Below the pieces are notes generated by a model, which was not told the origin of the DNA, did no database searches, and saw only the letters and a program-made list of their open reading frames with translations. From Chitinophaga niastensis (GTDB taxonomy: Bacteria > Bacteroidota > Bacteroidia > Chitinophagales > Chitinophagaceae), in NCBI RefSeq assembly GCF_003014755.1, contig NZ_PYAW01000004.1, forward strand, positions 1-64,000: a stretch of 64,000 nucleotides of DNA, given 5' to 3'. Of the stretch, positions 61,456 to 64,000 are shown piece after piece. Each line of letters begins with the position of its first letter. Position 1 is the first letter of the stretch. A program made the position numbers and the translations under genes.

Positions 61456-64000
61456 TCTGTATATATTGTTTTTTCCATCCAGGGTGTTTTTATCATACCG
61501 ATACCCCAGGGTAAGGTTTGTAATATCATATCATAACCTCTTTGTTCCACCCGCAGCCACCAGTCGTCCTCCTTTTGCCATAAAGCGCCCTCTCTTTGCA
61601 GAAAGGCTGCCTGGAAGCCTTCTACAGAGGTGTTATTCATTTTCTCCCAGCGTTGAAGCAGTACCTGCAACAATTCTCCGCAGAGTTGTTTTTCTTCACC
61701 GGTAAGCAGCATTTCGGCAGGGACAGGTTCTTCCAGCGGAAGGTTACATAAAATTTTGTTGAGGGCCAGCTCATGTTCTGCATGCACTTCTTTTCCGTTT
61801 ACCATGTATTGCAACAGGTGCACACCACGGTGCTGCGCTTCCCTGTTTACAAAACCTTCGTCATTTACAAGCCCCAGCCGTTTAAATCCGTAAGGAAGAA
61901 AAGGATGCAGGATAATCAGCCCTGCATTGCCGGTATAAATAGTTTCCAGGGGTAGTTTTTTTACTTTGGCCCAGGTATCGGCATCTTTGTTACGTGGCGG
62001 TGGTAGCTCTTTCTCAGCGGAAGGACCTGAAGACGGAGGTGTGCCGGTGAGCTGCCTGTCTTTTTCGTACAGGCTTTCCCGTAATAGCTGCTGGTGCTGA
62101 CTGGCAGTGATGTGTGCGGTAGCCTGTTGTTGTAATACCGGTAATATATTTCGTATGTGCGTATACGATAGTGCCGTGATGTGGTGGATACTTTGGGCCA
62201 GCTGATTAATAAGCGGATTGGCTATTACCGGGGCAGTAGCTGTAATAAAAGCCAGGAAGCGGGTAGCATAACTGCGTGTATCGTATACATGTATATGTCC
62301 GCCGAGTAATAACAGGTGGAAGCGCCGGAAGGCCAGCTGCAGCTGTTCTTTTTCGTGGCTGCCGGGCAGCAGTGTTTCCAGCAGTTGCTGCAGTTCGCGC
62401 AGGGCATCTACGGTGTTGCCTGTCCAGCCAAGGTGTGTATCCTGCATCATATCCAGGAAGGCATCGTCATCCAGATGCTGCGCCATTTGCTGCACTAACG
62501 CAGGATGCTGTAGTATTTTGCTGTAGAATAATTTCCTTTCGGTTTGACTCCGTTGTTTGTAAAAACGAACGGCATCCCGCAAACCGGCCATACTGCTGTG
62601 TAGCGTATCGCCTGCTGTTTCCTGCAACAGGAGCAGACTGTCCTGCACAGCATAGGCGTCCAGGCTTTGGCGGATATGGCTTTCGGGTATGCCCGCATGA
62701 AACGAGAACAAACCATAGAGCTGTAACCGGGCAGCTAACTGCTGCCGGTGGTTGATAAACAGCTGATGCAGGATAGCAGGTGTTTCTTCAAACAACAAAA
62801 TAACCACTGCTTTCATTATTTCGTTGGTAGTAGATAACGACAAGCTGCCCAGTTTATCCGGCAACCGATGACGTGTCAGGAACATCGTTAGTAGCTGTCT
62901 GGCTTCTTCCAGCAGTGCTTTTCGTTTATCTTCTTCTGTAACGGCTGCATAACGCTGCATACGCTGTAACAGCGATCTAAAGGCCACCGATGGTTGATAC
63001 AGGCGGCTATTGATGGTGGTTGCCAGCTGAGGATCGGTTGCCATTGCTTTGTCGAGCCAGGGTTGCAGTAATGCCTGCACCGGCGCGGTATCGGGTTCCA
63101 GTAACAGGAGTATTTCCTGTAACTGCTGAAATAATAAAGGAGATAACGTAATACTGTTTTGCAGCGACTGCATATACCCGCTGTGGTAGGTATACAGCCA
63201 TTGCAATAAGCGGGCGGCATATGGGGCGTCTGTAGTACCGGCTGCTGCCGGTAATTGTCCGGATACGAGGAATTGCTGCAACCAGGCGGCTACCACGGCC
63301 GGCGGTTGTAATATCTCTACCGGCAGCAACATTTTTTTATGTTGAAGCGGCAGTACTTTTACCCATTCCTGCAAATCGGTTGACAGCACCGTATTGCCGG
63401 AGAGATGGTTAATTGCCGGCAGCAGTTGCTGTAGCAGGAAGTGCATCATCTGTGGCGCCACTACCGGTGAGGCAGACCAGGACGGCATCATCAGGTGTTG
63501 CAGCAACACCGGTTTATCCACCCGGCGATAGCGGGTGATAGCGAGCGATTGCCAGAGCGCCTGCAAAACAAATTGCTCCAGGGGTAATGTGGTAACTGTT
63601 GTTAGTTGTTGCACAGCCATCAACAACACATATATGTTGTCGTATACTTCTTCCGCTGCGGTATCCATGCCACTATGTTTCAGCAACCGGAAAAAAACAG
63701 GTGCCTTGATACCCGCTATTAATCGTTGCATGGCATCGGGCATGGTGCCTGCGTATTCGAGTATTGTCAGGGTTTGATCCGGGTGTTGATCCGCCAGTTG
63801 TTCCAGTAAACTGTTCAGCGAAAAATGTGCATATGCTTTGCCCCACCAGGAGATGCTGCCATATGTCAGCAGGTGAAGGATTACATCGCGGAGGAGTACC
63901 TGTTTAACAGCTGAGTTTTCTGTGTAGGGCGCGTCTGCTATGGTGGCATCTGCCCAGGTTTTTATCTCCCTCAGATACACTTCTTTTTTTATTACGGTGG
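61440..64000 (-). CDS. Contractile injection system tape-measure protein (5' partial)
   Basis: At least 846 residues; the frame stays open through GTG at 63980 to the right edge (upstream codons read TVIKKEVYL), so the real start is outside. Nearly all helical and Gln/Leu-rich. The C-terminal family signature is complete: GLIILHPFLPYGFKRLGLVND, then RGVHLLQYMVNG, HELALNKILCNLPLEEPVPAEM, NTSVEGFQAAFLQREG, ending LPWGIGMIKTPWMEKTIYTEWAYS. This Afp14-like protein sets tube length in eCIS particles. Its overlap with the ATPase marks the edge of a larger eCIS locus to the right. Confidence 0.9.
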   Translation of the reverse strand, partial: TVIKKEVYLREIKTWADATIADAPYTENSAVKQVLLRDVILHLLTYGSISWWGKAYAHFSLNSLLEQLADQHPDQTLTILEYAGTMPDAMQRLIAGIKAPVFFRLLKHSGMDTAAEEVYDNIYVLLMAVQQLTTVTTLPLEQFVLQALWQSLAITRYRRVDKPVLLQHLMMPSWSASPVVAPQMMHFLLQQLLPAINHLSGNTVLSTDLQEWVKVLPLQHKKMLLPVEILQPPAVVAAWLQQFLVSGQLPAAAGTTDAPYAARLLQWLYTYHSGYMQSLQNSITLSPLLFQQLQEILLLLEPDTAPVQALLQPWLDKAMATDPQLATTINSRLYQPSVAFRSLLQRMQRYAAVTEEDKRKALLEEARQLLTMFLTRHRLPDKLGSLSLSTTNEIMKAVVILLFEETPAILHQLFINHRQQLAARLQLYGLFSFHAGIPESHIRQSLDAYAVQDSLLLLQETAGDTLHSSMAGLRDAVRFYKQRSQTERKLFYSKILQHPALVQQMAQHLDDDAFLDMMQDTHLGWTGNTVDALRELQQLLETLLPGSHEKEQLQLAFRRFHLLLLGGHIHVYDTRSYATRFLAFITATAPVIANPLINQLAQSIHHITALSYTHIRNILPVLQQQATAHITASQHQQLLRESLYEKDRQLTGTPPSSGPSAEKELPPPRNKDADTWAKVKKLPLETIYTGNAGLIILHPFLPYGFKRLGLVNDEGFVNREAQHRGVHLLQYMVNGKEVHAEHELALNKILCNLPLEEPVPAEMLLTGEEKQLCGELLQVLLQRWEKMNNTSVEGFQAAFLQREGALWQKEDDWWLRVEQRGYDMILQTLPWGIGMIKTPWMEKTIYTEWAYS

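Noticed and set aside
62276-62755. 159-residue plus-strand ORF inside the tape-measure gene
   Set aside because: It is a shadow of the well supported minus-strand gene with the family signature.

Overview
The window reads as the chromosome of a Bacteroidota bacterium, most likely Chitinophaga or a close relative. The evidence is a SusC/SusD pair controlled by an ECF sigma factor and FecR, Rhs genes with swapped tips, LytTR and AraC regulators, -7 boxes of the TAnnTTTG type, an extracellular contractile injection system (eCIS) edge, and a dense use of long perfect hairpin terminators. No tRNA, rRNA, CRISPR array or intact insertion sequence was seen.

Layout. 1-4.1 kb: the 3' end of an Rhs polymorphic toxin gene followed by two orphan toxin tips, each with its own candidate immunity gene, in AT-rich DNA. 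4.3-11.7 kb: mixed genes (DinB-like, thioesterase, a decayed DUF1349 gene, a PIG-L/GT4/six-hairpin glycosidase operon, a lipoprotein, a GNAT acetyltransferase, a histone H1-like protein). 11.9-18.1 kb: a tight eight-gene operon built around a type III polyketide synthase with its own KAS, dehydratase, enoyl reductase, ACP and phosphopantetheinyl transferase, plus a flavoprotein and a methyltransferase. It probably makes a tailored phenolic or pyrone lipid. 18.3-25.3 kb: a planctomycete-type cassette (cytochrome/DUF1549/DUF1553, DUF1501, beta-propeller, membrane cytochrome). 25.4-29.2 kb: an NtrC-type regulator, a sensor kinase that lacks its ATPase domain, and a likely sigma-54 target gene. 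29.4-31.0 kb: LtrA and a beheaded PIN toxin.

31.2-40.6 kb (minus strand): ECF sigma, FecR, SusC, SusD, arylsulfotransferase-like and TsdA-like dihaem cytochrome genes. 40.8-47.6 kb: FMN reductase, LytTR regulator, membrane protein, sialate O-acetylesterase, lipoprotein metalloprotease and a polysaccharide lyase-like lipoprotein.

47.8-56.4 kb: a copper-handling region with an AraC regulator fused to a heavy-metal-binding-like domain, a CPx P-type ATPase, a ferredoxin-type oxidoreductase, an HMA chaperone, a DUF3347 protein and a multicopper oxidase that carries a CopB-like C-terminal barrel segment. A 16-bp sequence is shared by the promoters of the regulator and of the chaperone operon. An unusual protein with an acidic linker and a caspase-like His/Cys arrangement sits inside this region. 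56.5-59.2 kb: hybrid histidine kinase and a lone class I terpene synthase. 59.5-64 kb: one end of an eCIS locus (DUF4157 protein, AAA+ ATPase, and a tape-measure protein that runs off the right edge).
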